43,204 bases of DNA from Acetatifactor sp. (GCA_022511385.1 JAFLRN010000017.1:1-43204), one strand, 5' to 3'. Counted from the stretch's first letter, positions 27,621-36,841 are shown. Numbers and translations are program-made. The notes: a model not told the origin generated them from the sequence alone.

Positions 27621-28544
27621 CTATGATTTGTTTGCCATCTGGCAAAGCTCTTCCAGCATCTTAGGAAGGTCCGTCTCCATATTTTCGTCGGTAAACTGGC
27701 AGGTTCCCACTTTTCTGTGTCCGCCGCCGTTATACTTCAGCATCAGGCTGCCCACGTTTACTTCGGAGGTCTTGTTTATAATGCTGTATCCAACCGCTGC
27801 AGAACAGCCCAGGCCGCCCCGTCCGCTCACGATCCATGCGGAAATATTCTGCTCTGGATACATGCTATAGATCATAAAGCGGTTTCCGGTGTAGATCGGA
27901 TCCACTCCCCGCAGGTCACTGATAATGACATTGCCCTCCACACGGGTATGCGCCTTCACCATCTCCTGGAATTTCTCGGACTGCTCGTTGTATACCTCAA
28001 TGCGCTCCTTCACATCCGGAAGTTCCAAAATCTCCGCAGTGCTCATGGTGCGGCAACAATGCATCAGTTTCTCCATCAACTGATAGTTGGAAATGGAAAA
28101 CTGTCTCCAACGTCCCAGTCCCGTCCTGGGATCCATCAAAAAGCCAACCAAGATCCAACCCTGAGGATTCATGATCTCGTCCACAGTCAGATTGCCGGAA
28201 TCCACTTTATCTACAGCTTCCATCATATCGTCAAACTGAGGAAAACGCTCCTTACCTCCATAATACTCGTAAATGATCCGAGCACAGGACGGAGTGATAC
28301 GGCTCTCTCCCTTGTACTTCCCCTCCAGCTGGTTGCGCTCGAACTCGCTGGAGTGATGGTCAAACCACAGTCCGCACCCCTCCACAAAAGGCACATTGGC
28401 CAGGCAGTCGTTTTCATTCACCTCTACCAGACCGTCCTGCAGATCCTTGGGATGCGCAAATTTCCAACTGTCAATGATCCCTGCCTCCAACAGCAGCGCC
28501 CCACATGCCAATCCATCAAAATCAGAACGTGTAATTAATCTCAC
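27621..28544 (-). CDS. DHH family phosphoesterase
   Basis: A soluble protein of 307 residues related to exopolyphosphatases and nano-RNase-like enzymes. The DHH motifs are RSDFDGLACGALL, HPKD, LWFDHHSSEF and VDKVDSGNL, with a C-terminal DHHA1-like GGGHRKVGTCQF. Metal-dependent hydrolysis of a phosphate ester is expected; the true substrate is not evident. The start is GTG at 28544 with AGGAGG upstream. It may be monocistronic: a promoter is found ~130 bases upstream and 85 bases separate it from the next gene. Confidence 0.9.
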   Translation of the reverse strand: MRLITRSDFDGLACGALLLEAGIIDSWKFAHPKDLQDGLVEVNENDCLANVPFVEGCGLWFDHHSSEFERNQLEGKYKGESRITPSCARIIYEYYGGKERFPQFDDMMEAVDKVDSGNLTVDEIMNPQGWILVGFLMDPRTGLGRWRQFSISNYQLMEKLMHCCRTMSTAEILELPDVKERIEVYNEQSEKFQEMVKAHTRVEGNVIISDLRGVDPIYTGNRFMIYSMYPEQNISAWIVSGRGGLGCSAAVGYSIINKTSEVNVGSLMLKYNGGGHRKVGTCQFTDENMETDLPKMLEELCQMANKS

Positions 28545-28680
28545 CTGTATTTCCTCCTCACACTGTCAGTGTATATCGTCTGCTACAGCAAAATAACTGC
28601 AGACAATGCTCGCGATAGAACCAGTATAGCATAATAATCTCTTTTCGGCAATGAAAAAAGGCTGAAAATCCAATTCTGCT

Positions 28681-28709
28681 ATTTAACAGTATTACTTTTC
28701 ATATGTCAA
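28681..28709 (-). promoter_or_regulatory. Putative promoter of the DHH phosphoesterase gene
   Basis: On the minus strand a perfect TTGACA (28704-28709) is followed after 17 bases by TTAAAT (28681-28686). The -35 lies within one copy of a 15-bp tandem duplication (TTCATATGTCAxCCA on the plus strand, 28698-28727). The leader would be about 130 bases. Confidence 0.45.
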
Positions 28710-28936
28710 CCATTCATATGTCAGCCATGCAAGTGACCCCCACCCCTGCCAATGCCTGACCGCAGACGCGCTCCCGCTCGGCTCCACACATAAGCGGAAC
28801 AAGCTCTGCATGGACAAGCTTACTGGAAAGCACCTTGCCAAGTGCTGACATGCTTAGGCGGTCTTCGGTCAGGACATTGTCAGTACTGGCCTGAGTTGGA
28901 CAAGATGTAAAAAGTGATTTATATAGCATTTAGAGA

Positions 28937-28965
28937 ATGACAAACTGTAAGAAACGAGGTATACT
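28937..28965 (+). promoter_or_regulatory. Sigma-A promoter of the ABC exporter operon
   Basis: ATGACA (28937-28942) and TATACT (28960-28965) are separated by 17 bases; each matches consensus at five of six positions. The predicted start, near 28972, gives a ~45-base leader. Confidence 0.6.
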
Positions 28966-29016
28966 TTTTACATTGCCACAGATTATGGACAGCACACCAA
29001 TACAATTTGCGGCAGA

Positions 29017-30888
29017 ATGAGAGAAAAAAACATGACTGACACAAATACCTTACAAAAACAAAATAAATTTTCCCTGGTTCCATACCTGCTGCGCTATAAA
29101 TGGCACTATGTAATGGGCATCATCGTTTTACTGCTGGTGGATCTGGCCAGCCTCTATATTCCCCAGTTTACCGGGGAGATCGTGGATGGATTGACGGACG
29201 GAACCCTCACGGATGTAAAGCCATTGCTCTTTGGCATCTTTGGGGCGGGCCTTACCATGACCCTGGGGCGGTTTGGCTGGCGCTTCTTCATCGTGGGTGC
29301 CTCCCGTGGTATCGAGTACCGTCTGCGGAATGATATGTTCGCCCATCTGGAAACCCTTTCCGCCCGCTACTACAACAGCCATAAGACTGGCGACCTGATG
29401 GCCCACTTTACCAACGACCTGCAGGCTGTGAGGCAGGCCGCGGGCATGGCAGTGATCACAGCCTTTGATGCAGTGATCATGACCATTATGGTGCTGGTGA
29501 AGATGATCATATACGTGAATTTCCGGCTGACCGCACTGGCCTTTGTGCCTCTGACGCTGGTGGCGGTGTCATGCTATTTCTTTGGCATCGAATCCAAGAA
29601 GCGCCATCTGAAACGGCAGGAGGCCTTCTCCAACCTGTCCGACAAAGTGCAGGAGAGTCTCGCAGGCATCCGGGTACTAAAGGCATTTGTACAGGAGGAC
29701 AGGGACCTTACTTCCTTTGACAGCGCCAGCAGAAACAGTATGGAAAAAAGCTTATCCGCCGTCAAGCTCTGGGCAGTGGCAGGCCCTTTCCTGGATGCGG
29801 TCACAGGTATCAGCCTGCTGCTTACGTTGATCTTTGGCGGCCGCATGGTGCTGAACGGCCAGGTCAGTATCGGTCAGTTCGTGGCCTTCAACTCTTACAT
29901 TGGCATGCTTGTGTGGCCCATGATCGCCTGCGGCGACTCCATCAATATCTTCACCCAGGCAGCGGCTGCCTTCAAACGGATTTCCCTGATCTTTCAGGAG
30001 CATCCCGACATTGTGGATATTTATCCCGATGATCTGCCGGAACTGGCACAGCTTAAGCAGGATCCGCAGCTCCTGGCCCGGTATCCTGAAATGAAGGCCT
30101 ACGCCGACATACAGCTTCAGGGCGACATTGACATAAGGGACCTGACTTTTACTTATCCGGACGGCGAATATCCTGTACTCTCCCACGTGAATCTCCATGT
30201 GGCGCAGGGCGAGATGCTGGGCATTCTGGCTCGGACGGGCAGCGGCAAGTCCACTCTTGCAGACTTGCTGCTTCGGGTCTACGACTGTGAAAAGGGAGCC
30301 ATCCTTCTGGACGGCAAGCCCATCGGCGAATACCCTTTGGCAGTTCTTCATCGGGATATGGCCTATGTGCCTCAGGATAACTTCCTGTTTTCCGATACCC
30401 TGGAGGAAAACATTGCCTTCGGCCTGGAGGAACGGATCGCGGAGCACCCCGAGCTGCGGGATCAGATACAGCAGGCGGCCAAGGATGCCTGTATCCACGA
30501 AAACATCATGGAGTTCCCGGAAAATTACCTGACTCTGGTGGGTGAGAGGGGCGTTACCCTCTCCGGCGGGCAGAAGCAGAGAAGCTCCATCGCCCGGGCA
30601 CTGTTAAAGGATTCCGCCGTGCTGATCCTGGACGATTCCCTCTCGGCGGTGGATACGGACACGGAGGAACAGATCCTGGAGAATCTCCTTCGGCTCAGAA
30701 AGGGCAAGACCACCATTATCATTGCCCACCGGATCTCCACCTTGCAGCAGGCAGATCATGTGGCTGTGCTGGAGGAGGGCAGACTGGCAGAGTACGGCAC
30801 CCACCAGGAGCTGTTGGAAAAGGCCGGTTTTTACGCTCATATTTATGAGAAGCAGCAGCTGGAGCAGGAGCTGGCGGCTGCGGACTAA
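29017..30888 (+). CDS. ABC exporter half-transporter, degenerate-site subunit (YheI/BmrC-like)
   Basis: A membrane-fused ABC protein of 623 residues: six helices in the first ~320 residues, then the ATPase domain with Walker A ARTGSGKST (about 405-413) and LSGGQKQRSS (about 513). After Walker B the catalytic glutamate is replaced by aspartate (LILDDSLSAVD, near 538), as in the degenerate half of heterodimeric exporters such as YheI/BmrC. About 40 extra residues separate the membrane and ATPase domains. The partner lies 126 bases downstream. ATG at 29017 has only a weak upstream site; ATG at 29032 is an alternative. The substrate, drug or lipid, is not known. Confidence 0.93.
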   Translation: MREKNMTDTNTLQKQNKFSLVPYLLRYKWHYVMGIIVLLLVDLASLYIPQFTGEIVDGLTDGTLTDVKPLLFGIFGAGLTMTLGRFGWRFFIVGASRGIEYRLRNDMFAHLETLSARYYNSHKTGDLMAHFTNDLQAVRQAAGMAVITAFDAVIMTIMVLVKMIIYVNFRLTALAFVPLTLVAVSCYFFGIESKKRHLKRQEAFSNLSDKVQESLAGIRVLKAFVQEDRDLTSFDSASRNSMEKSLSAVKLWAVAGPFLDAVTGISLLLTLIFGGRMVLNGQVSIGQFVAFNSYIGMLVWPMIACGDSINIFTQAAAAFKRISLIFQEHPDIVDIYPDDLPELAQLKQDPQLLARYPEMKAYADIQLQGDIDIRDLTFTYPDGEYPVLSHVNLHVAQGEMLGILARTGSGKSTLADLLLRVYDCEKGAILLDGKPIGEYPLAVLHRDMAYVPQDNFLFSDTLEENIAFGLEERIAEHPELRDQIQQAAKDACIHENIMEFPENYLTLVGERGVTLSGGQKQRSSIARALLKDSAVLILDDSLSAVDTDTEEQILENLLRLRKGKTTIIIAHRISTLQQADHVAVLEEGRLAEYGTHQELLEKAGFYAHIYEKQQLEQELAAAD

Positions 30889-31014
30889 ATGGCAGTAAAA
30901 AGGCCAAAGATTGTGGGATGCACAATGGCAGCAGTCAGGAAATAGGTCCAATATTTCAGGCTTAGTAAAGGATTGGGCTTATAGATAGTAATCAAGTATA
31001 TTGGGGAGATTGAA

Positions 31015-32790
31015 ATGAGCAAACTGACCGATGATACAATTGAATCCGGATACAAAGGAAATGCACTTTTTAAGCTTCTTTCTTATATGAAACCATATCT
31101 GGGATGGTTTTTCCTTTGTCTGATGCTGATTCTGGCTTTGACAGGTTTCGATCTGTACCGTCCCATGCTGATCGGAGACGCCATCGATCTGTTTGAGGCG
31201 GAGGGAAATTACGATGTGATCGTGGATACCGCCATCAAGTACAGCATCGTGCTGGTTTTAGGCGTTGTCTTTAACATTTCCCAGACATGGCTTTTGCAAA
31301 AGACCGGACAGCGGATCATCCTTGCCATCCGGCGGGAACTGTATGTTCACATACAGAGCCTGAGCAGCCGTTATTTTGACCTGACCCCTGTAGGAAAGCT
31401 GGTAACCAGAGTCACCAACGACGTGGAAGCATTAAACGAAATGTACTCCGGTATTCTGGTGCGGCTGTTTCGGAATATCGTAAAGATCATCGGTCTGGCA
31501 GTCATTATGCTCCTGCTGGACTGGAAGCTGGCGCTGATCTCCTTTATACTGCTGCCGGTGGTGGTGGCGCTCACGGTGGTGTTTCGTCGGATTGCACGGG
31601 AGACCTACAGATTGTCCAGAACAAGGCTCACGGACCTGAACACTTTCCTGTCGGAAAATATCTCCGGCATGCGCATCATCCAGATCTTTGGCAGGGAAAA
31701 GAGAAAATTTGAAGAGTTCGATGATAAAAGCCACAAGCTGTACCAGGCTTATTACAAAGAAATGATGGTATTCGCCATCTTCCGGCCCATCATCTATCTC
31801 TTAAGTGTACTCTCCCTGATGATCGTGCTTAGAATTGGCAGCCAGGAGGTTATGGGCACCGTGATCTCCATCGGAACGCTGTACATTTTTGCCCAATACA
31901 TTCAGTCCTTTTTCGACCCCATCCAGGAGCTGGCAGAGCAGTTTTCCACCCTGCAGTCCTCTCTGGCTTCAGCGGAAAAAATCTTTACTATTTTGGATGA
32001 GGAGCCGCTGGTAAAAGAGGCGGAGGAACCTGTATTGCTGCCCCAGATCAAAGGCCGCATCGAATTTTCCCATGTCTGGTTTGCTTATGACAACGAAAAC
32101 TATGTGCTGAGGGACGTGTCCTTTGTGATCGAACCCGGACAGCGTGTGGCATTTGTGGGAGCTACCGGGGCCGGAAAATCCTCCATCCTGAATCTGATCG
32201 GGCGGTACTATGACATTCAGAAGGGAAATATTTATATCGACGGCGTTGACATAAAGCTGCTCAGCAAAAAACAGCTTCGCAGCGCCATCGGCCAGATGCA
32301 GCAGGATGTCTTCATTTTTGAAGGCACTGTTGAGAGCAATATCCGGCTTTTCGATCAGGAGATTTCTTTAGAAGATGTGAAGGCTGCTGCCGAATATGTG
32401 AATGCCTCCCGCTTCATCGAAAAGCTGTCCCAAGGCTACGAGGAACCCGTATCCGAGCGCGGCTCCACCTTCTCCGCAGGAGAGCGGCAGCTTTTGTCCT
32501 TTGCCAGGACCCTGGCGCATAAGCCCAGCATCCTGGTCATGGACGAAGCCACTGCCAACATCGATACAGAGACGGAACTTTTGATCCAGGAGGCGCTGGA
32601 GAAGCTCATGGAAGGCCGGACCACCATCATGGTGGCACACAGACTTTCCACCATCCAGCACGCGGACTGTATCATGGTCATGCACAAGGGCAAGATCAGA
32701 GAGCAGGGAACCCATCAGGAGCTGCTGGCCCAAGGGGGAATCTATAAGAAGCTGTACGAACTGCAGATCCACCATGAAGTCTCAGCGTAA
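31015..32790 (+). CDS. ABC exporter half-transporter, catalytic subunit (YheH/BmrD-like)
   Basis: A partner of 591 residues with the same layout. Walker A is GATGAGKSS (about 382-390); the signature is altered to SAGERQLLSFAR (about 487); Walker B ends LVMDEATANID with the catalytic glutamate present (about 509). In heterodimeric exporters the complete site combines this subunit's Walker motifs with the partner's intact LSGGQ, which fits what is seen in the two sequences. ATG at 31015 has GGGGAG at good spacing. A strong terminator follows. Confidence 0.94.
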   Translation: MSKLTDDTIESGYKGNALFKLLSYMKPYLGWFFLCLMLILALTGFDLYRPMLIGDAIDLFEAEGNYDVIVDTAIKYSIVLVLGVVFNISQTWLLQKTGQRIILAIRRELYVHIQSLSSRYFDLTPVGKLVTRVTNDVEALNEMYSGILVRLFRNIVKIIGLAVIMLLLDWKLALISFILLPVVVALTVVFRRIARETYRLSRTRLTDLNTFLSENISGMRIIQIFGREKRKFEEFDDKSHKLYQAYYKEMMVFAIFRPIIYLLSVLSLMIVLRIGSQEVMGTVISIGTLYIFAQYIQSFFDPIQELAEQFSTLQSSLASAEKIFTILDEEPLVKEAEEPVLLPQIKGRIEFSHVWFAYDNENYVLRDVSFVIEPGQRVAFVGATGAGKSSILNLIGRYYDIQKGNIYIDGVDIKLLSKKQLRSAIGQMQQDVFIFEGTVESNIRLFDQEISLEDVKAAAEYVNASRFIEKLSQGYEEPVSERGSTFSAGERQLLSFARTLAHKPSILVMDEATANIDTETELLIQEALEKLMEGRTTIMVAHRLSTIQHADCIMVMHKGKIREQGTHQELLAQGGIYKKLYELQIHHEVSA

Positions 32791-32820
32791 AAAATCAGCA
32801 CGCAGGGTGATCAAAGCACA

Positions 32821-32860
32821 AAGAAGGCCCGGTATTTTTACCGAAGCCTTCTTCTTTTTC
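32821..32860 (+). terminator. Terminator of the ABC operon, possibly bidirectional
   Basis: An 8-bp stem AAGAAGGC (32821-32828) pairs with 32846-32853, with an inner CGGTA/TACCG stem, followed by CTTTTTC on the plus strand. The ABC operon and the GGDEF gene converge here, and on the minus strand CTTTG follows the stem. Confidence 0.85.
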
Positions 32861-32878
32861 ATTATTTATTCAGTCTCA

Positions 32879-34645
32879 TCAATCTAATTTTATAACGCGG
32901 TTCTTTCCGCTATCCTTCGCCTTATACAGCGCTTTATCCACACGGCTGCACATTTTGTCAACGGATTCACCTCTCTTAACCTTAGTCACACCGATGCTGA
33001 CGGTCTGGCACCCTGCCTTTGAAAAATGTACGGCAGCAAAGCTTGTTCTAATTTTTTCCGCCAGATTCATTACATCACCCGTTTCATTTCCTGCCAGCAG
33101 CACCATAAATTCTTCACCGCCCCATCTTCCCACGGAGGAATTCGGAATGGCACCTGTCGTCTCCAGAAGAATATTGGACAGCGCTATGATGACCTGATCC
33201 CCTTCCTTATGGCCATAAACATCGTTTACTTGCTTAAAATTATCAATATCCAGCATGATCAAATGAACCTTGTCATTGTCCGTCCCTTCAATCTCCTCCA
33301 GCGCGCTGTTGATTCTCCTCTCAATCTCCGCCCTGTTATACAGCCTGGTCAGTCCGTCGGTGATTGCCGCCAGAGAAAGTTTGTTGTTCATCGCTTCCAG
33401 CTCGGCGGTGGATGCCTCGATAAAGGACACAAAACGCCAGATCATGGGAATTTTATCCAACTTTTTAAATGTAGGGCCAGTGAAGTCAAACTTTTTCTCC
33501 TCTTTGGGTTCTCCTTCACGCATAGCCGCAATGACCAGAGTCACATTAAAGTTCAGCATGTCGCCGTCTATCCGGACAAACTCACCATGGGTGTAAAACC
33601 CTGCCGTCGGTGCCACATCCTCAAACATCACTGTTTCCTTGCTGATATTTACGTCACCCCAGAATGCCCGTCTTGCCGCACAGGAAAAGGTCTGAATGAC
33701 CTCTGGCTGAAAATCGGCTATCATCTGTCCATCCTGCCGGATACTGTGAAGAATAGTTTCCGGATCGCCATAAGCAATCTTCACATAAGCATTCTCTTCC
33801 ATGTCGGAAGACATTGTCAGCGAATCATCTTCGTTTACTGCCAGAGGGCAGCGAAGAATATGAAACTCGCCTCGTTCCAGAAATAGAGGGAATTCCAATG
33901 TGTTAGAAAAGAAATTTTCGTTTTTCTCTATGTTAAGATACTGTTTATATACTTCAAAAGCCGGTCTTCCGTCCAGCTCATACAGCACTTCCTTATTCGC
34001 TTTTGTAATGCGGAATCTTCTTTTCAGAGGTTTCCAGCCGGATATATACCTGCTGTATGCGTGAAAATCCTCGCCTCCAAACAGCAGGAAGACGATACCA
34101 TGCTCATAAAAACCGCTGCCTTTTGAGAAAACGCCTGCAAATTCATCATCCATATTGGGATTAAACGCTCCGCCGCCAAACACCTGAATGTCCTTGGGAA
34201 GCGTGCTCATTTCATCACAAAAGCCCTTCATGGACATATCCATGATCGTGGCATGCATTTCTACAGATTTGACCCAGGGATTTGCCTCACAGTAACGTTT
34301 CAGACCGTCAACGGCATCCTTATAATTATTCTCCGTAAAAGGGTACTGCAACAGAAGCGCCTGGGTAGTCTTATATTCAAAAACGGTACAGATGATCAGA
34401 ATCTCTGACTCTGTGAGAGAACCGTTAAGAATGTTGGCGTTTGATGTACATCCAAGGTACAGCGCCTCCGGCATTTTGTCATCCAAAACATGACACACAT
34501 GCTCAATATGCTCTTTATCCATGTCCTGGGAATAAATCCGAAAGATTATTTTGTAAGCAGTATTCTCTTGACACCACTGATTGATTTCTTCCAGCTTATC
34601 CACAAAAACTTCATCACTGTCGTAGGTTATGTGAAATTGTTTCAA
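32879..34645 (-). CDS. FIST-domain diguanylate cyclase (GGDEF)
   Basis: A soluble protein of 588 residues. The N-terminal two thirds match FIST-N (about 25-220; LGCTSNANI, VFGGGAFNPN) and FIST-C (about 235-375; EVYKQYLNIE, SCAARRAFWGD), sensory domains thought to bind small ligands. A helical linker leads to a GGDEF domain (about 425-588) with DGLTRLYNR, MLDIDNFKQVND and active GRWGGEEFMVLL. It should make c-di-GMP from two GTP. The inhibitory RxxD site is not present five residues before GGEEF. The start is TTG at 34645 with AGAGGAG upstream. It has no EAL domain or membrane helix. Confidence 0.92.
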   Translation of the reverse strand: MKQFHITYDSDEVFVDKLEEINQWCQENTAYKIIFRIYSQDMDKEHIEHVCHVLDDKMPEALYLGCTSNANILNGSLTESEILIICTVFEYKTTQALLLQYPFTENNYKDAVDGLKRYCEANPWVKSVEMHATIMDMSMKGFCDEMSTLPKDIQVFGGGAFNPNMDDEFAGVFSKGSGFYEHGIVFLLFGGEDFHAYSRYISGWKPLKRRFRITKANKEVLYELDGRPAFEVYKQYLNIEKNENFFSNTLEFPLFLERGEFHILRCPLAVNEDDSLTMSSDMEENAYVKIAYGDPETILHSIRQDGQMIADFQPEVIQTFSCAARRAFWGDVNISKETVMFEDVAPTAGFYTHGEFVRIDGDMLNFNVTLVIAAMREGEPKEEKKFDFTGPTFKKLDKIPMIWRFVSFIEASTAELEAMNNKLSLAAITDGLTRLYNRAEIERRINSALEEIEGTDNDKVHLIMLDIDNFKQVNDVYGHKEGDQVIIALSNILLETTGAIPNSSVGRWGGEEFMVLLAGNETGDVMNLAEKIRTSFAAVHFSKAGCQTVSIGVTKVKRGESVDKMCSRVDKALYKAKDSGKNRVIKLD

Positions 34646-34698
34646 TTCAGCACTCCTCTTTTTATTTGATTATTATTGGTATGTGGTAATCAGAGGCA

Positions 34699-34704
34699 CT
34701 TATA
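34699..34704 (-). promoter_or_regulatory. Possible extended -10 for the FIST-GGDEF gene
   Basis: TGCTATAAG on the minus strand gives an extended -10 (TATAAG at 34699-34704). No good -35 is seen 17 bases upstream. The position is 54 bases before the TTG start. Confidence 0.3.
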
Positions 34705-34819
34705 GCAAAAACTTAGTGCTTCGCATATATTTTACTACAAAACCCCTCATGATAAAACAAAAAGATTATAATTCTATCAATTTTTCCGATTCATATTTTG
34801 TTTTCCTTGATCTCTTTAG

Positions 34820-36523
34820 CTAAAAATGAATCAATTCTCGACAGCGGTTCAGGGCGGCATAGAGCTCCTGCTTCCTCGGCAAAGCAAGATTTCCCGGCAC
34901 GTCAGGTCCGCAGAAGGCTGCAAATCCCTTGACCGCAATCTCATTGTAGAGCCGCCCCACTGTTTCCTGCAGGGTACGGTTTCCGTCAAAGCTGTGCAGT
35001 TTCATATGCCTTATCATATGCGTCAAAGCAGTGAGCTGTTCCGAATCCGTCAGCTGCTCCACATAGCGCATGTCCACGGTCTCCCGGTTGATGGAGAAGC
35101 CATCCAGCCCCATGGTCTTCATCTTGATGCGATCCTCTTTGGCAAAACCCTGATCTCTCTTTACCACCCGATGGAAGGAAGGCTCAGATGCCTTGTCAGG
35201 CTTATCCAGGATCAGGGGAAACTGCTCTGCCTCCCGCTTTGCAATCGCCGTGATCTCCGCAGGCTGGTAGCGGTTCATCTGGATCACGCAGTCCGCCTTG
35301 TGAAAGTAAGAACCGGAACTGCCTGCCACCAGGATGGTGGAAATACCCCATGTCTCGTAGAGCTCCCGCACCCTGTCTATGAATGGAATGATGGGCTCCA
35401 CATCCCGGCTCACCACCCTCTGCATCAGCTCATCACGGATCATGAAGTTGGTCGCGCTGGTATCCTCGTCGATGAGAAGCAGACCTGCCCCCATCTCCAT
35501 GGCCTCCACTGTGGCTGCCGCCTGAGAGGTGCTGCCGCTGGCATCCTCCGTATAAAAGCAGGAGGTGTCCTTGCCATTGGGCAGATTTCGGATGAACATG
35601 GAAATGTCTGTGTTCTGGATGCTTCTGCCATCCTCCGCCCGCAGCTTCATGGCGCTTTCGTCTGTGATCACATATTCTCTTCCATCCCCGGCAATGTGGT
35701 TATAAACACCAAGCTCCAGGGCTTCAAGCAGGGTGGATTTGCCATGGTATCCGCCGCCTACGATCAGGGTAACACCCTTTTTGATGCCCATTCCTTTCAA
35801 AGGGCCATGATGTGGCAGGTCCAGGGATATTTCCATGGAGGCAGGGGATTGGAAGATCACAGCATCCTTCATGGGCAGGGAGGAGATACCGGATTTCCTG
35901 GGCAGCACGGAACCGTTCGCCACAAAAGCCGCCAGTCCCAGCTCCGGCAGCTTCTCCCTGATAAACTGTTGGTCGTCCGCCAGGCTTGCCACCGCCTCAA
36001 GACTTTCCCGCCTGCAGGAGGCAGCCAGCAGGGTCTGCTTTACACACACAGGCAAAAAGTCAAAGAGGATCTTCTGCAGCTCCCCGGAGTTGATGGTCCT
36101 GCCATTGGCGGGAAAGCCCACCTCCATGCGGAGGGTGATGTCGCCGCTGGCAAGATCCACGGTGCAGGCGCTGCGGTTTAGGATCTCCTGACCTGGCTGG
36201 CTCACGCCAAGCAGGCCGCTCTTGCCGGAGCCCTTTGCCTTGAAGGAATATTCTTTTATTTTTGCCGCAACACGGCGAAGAAGGAAATCCTGGAAGGCAA
36301 TGCGCCTGTGTCCGGATTCGTAAAGAGATTTATCGAAGGCTGCCACCTTACCGGGTATTATGAGACTGACCTTGGAGGGCGAGGCAAAGGGGTCACCCTG
36401 GACATGGTCGATGGAGAGGATGTACTGCTGGAACTGGTATTTCCCCTTCGTGTCCTTGTAGGCTGGGTAGCTTTTGTGATCGATCTGTCGTAACAGGTTT
36501 TGTAGTTCTGCTGCTGATTTCAT
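34820..36523 (-). CDS. ABC-class predicted ATPase (PF09818-like)
   Basis: A soluble protein of 567 residues resembling the 'predicted ATPase of the ABC class' family, which has relatives in trypanosome RNA-editing complexes. The N-terminal ~230 residues are the family-specific domain. Walker A is GGGYHGKSTL (about 255-264), and Walker B with switch residues is LLLIDEDTSATNFMIRD (about 350-366). It has no transmembrane part, so it is not a transporter. A role in nucleic acid handling is an inference from the distant relatives. ATG at 36523 has GAGAGGAAA upstream. Two perfect hairpins lie in its leader. Confidence 0.88.
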   Translation of the reverse strand: MKSAAELQNLLRQIDHKSYPAYKDTKGKYQFQQYILSIDHVQGDPFASPSKVSLIIPGKVAAFDKSLYESGHRRIAFQDFLLRRVAAKIKEYSFKAKGSGKSGLLGVSQPGQEILNRSACTVDLASGDITLRMEVGFPANGRTINSGELQKILFDFLPVCVKQTLLAASCRRESLEAVASLADDQQFIREKLPELGLAAFVANGSVLPRKSGISSLPMKDAVIFQSPASMEISLDLPHHGPLKGMGIKKGVTLIVGGGYHGKSTLLEALELGVYNHIAGDGREYVITDESAMKLRAEDGRSIQNTDISMFIRNLPNGKDTSCFYTEDASGSTSQAAATVEAMEMGAGLLLIDEDTSATNFMIRDELMQRVVSRDVEPIIPFIDRVRELYETWGISTILVAGSSGSYFHKADCVIQMNRYQPAEITAIAKREAEQFPLILDKPDKASEPSFHRVVKRDQGFAKEDRIKMKTMGLDGFSINRETVDMRYVEQLTDSEQLTALTHMIRHMKLHSFDGNRTLQETVGRLYNEIAVKGFAAFCGPDVPGNLALPRKQELYAALNRCRELIHF

Positions 36524-36558
36524 GGTTGTTATTTCCTCTCATTTTATAAAGGATGTTA

Positions 36559-36605
36559 GGCGTTTGCGAAACGCCGCAAGCCGTATAAATACGGCATGTT
36601 TTTGT
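36559..36605. terminator. Two adjacent perfect hairpins
   Basis: GGCGTTT/AAACGCC (36559-36565 with 36569-36575, 3-base loop) and GCCGTAT/ATACGGC (36579-36585 with 36588-36594, 2-base loop). On the plus strand ATGTTTTTGTT follows, as in a terminator. On the minus strand they sit in the leader of the ABC-class ATPase gene, where they could attenuate or be part of a repetitive palindrome. Confidence 0.5.
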
Positions 36606-36698
36606 TACAAAAACAAAGGTCTCCTCACCGGATTTGGTATAATAGAGTTGTCAAGAAACTATCCACCAAAATCCAAGAAAGGAGTTATTCTGATACCT

Positions 36699-36841
36699 AT
36701 GATACCACATAAACAGCTTTCTTTGACAGTTATTTTTCGGATTGCCAAAATAAATTTGAAAATGACAAGATCGTATTTCTCTCCCTTGTTTGGGTTCAAG
36801 ATTGCAAACGAGCACTGCGAGTTTCACAATCACCTATATAA
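36699..36841 (+). pseudogene. IS1182-type transposase N-terminal remnant
   Basis: ATG at 36699 with AAAGGAG upstream opens MIPHKQLSLTVIF; then, after a one-base deletion near 36738, the next frame continues DCQNKFENDKIVFLSLV to a stop at 36839-36841. This fits the start of a family of clostridial IS1182-type transposases (MIxHKQLSLxDIF-xDCQ) as I remember them. Fewer than 50 codons remain, so it is inactive. Confidence 0.5.

Larger units (their letters stand above)
28545..29016. other. Divergent intergenic region with unassigned GC-richer segment
   Basis: Between the DHH gene and the ABC exporter. It holds a promoter on each strand, a 15-bp tandem duplication (28698-28727) and a GC-richer segment of ~165 bases (28735-28900). 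The latter contains a 71-codon minus-strand open frame (28714-28929) with no ribosome binding site and no recognisable homology, so I do not call it a gene. It could be an old insertion remnant. Confidence 0.4.

Noticed and set aside
28714..28929. 71-codon minus-strand open frame
   Set aside because: No ribosome binding site and no recognisable product; kept only as part of the intergenic description.
34826..36181. 451-codon open frame on the plus strand
   Set aside because: Antisense shadow of the ABC-class ATPase gene; rich in H, Q and L as is typical of reverse-frame products.
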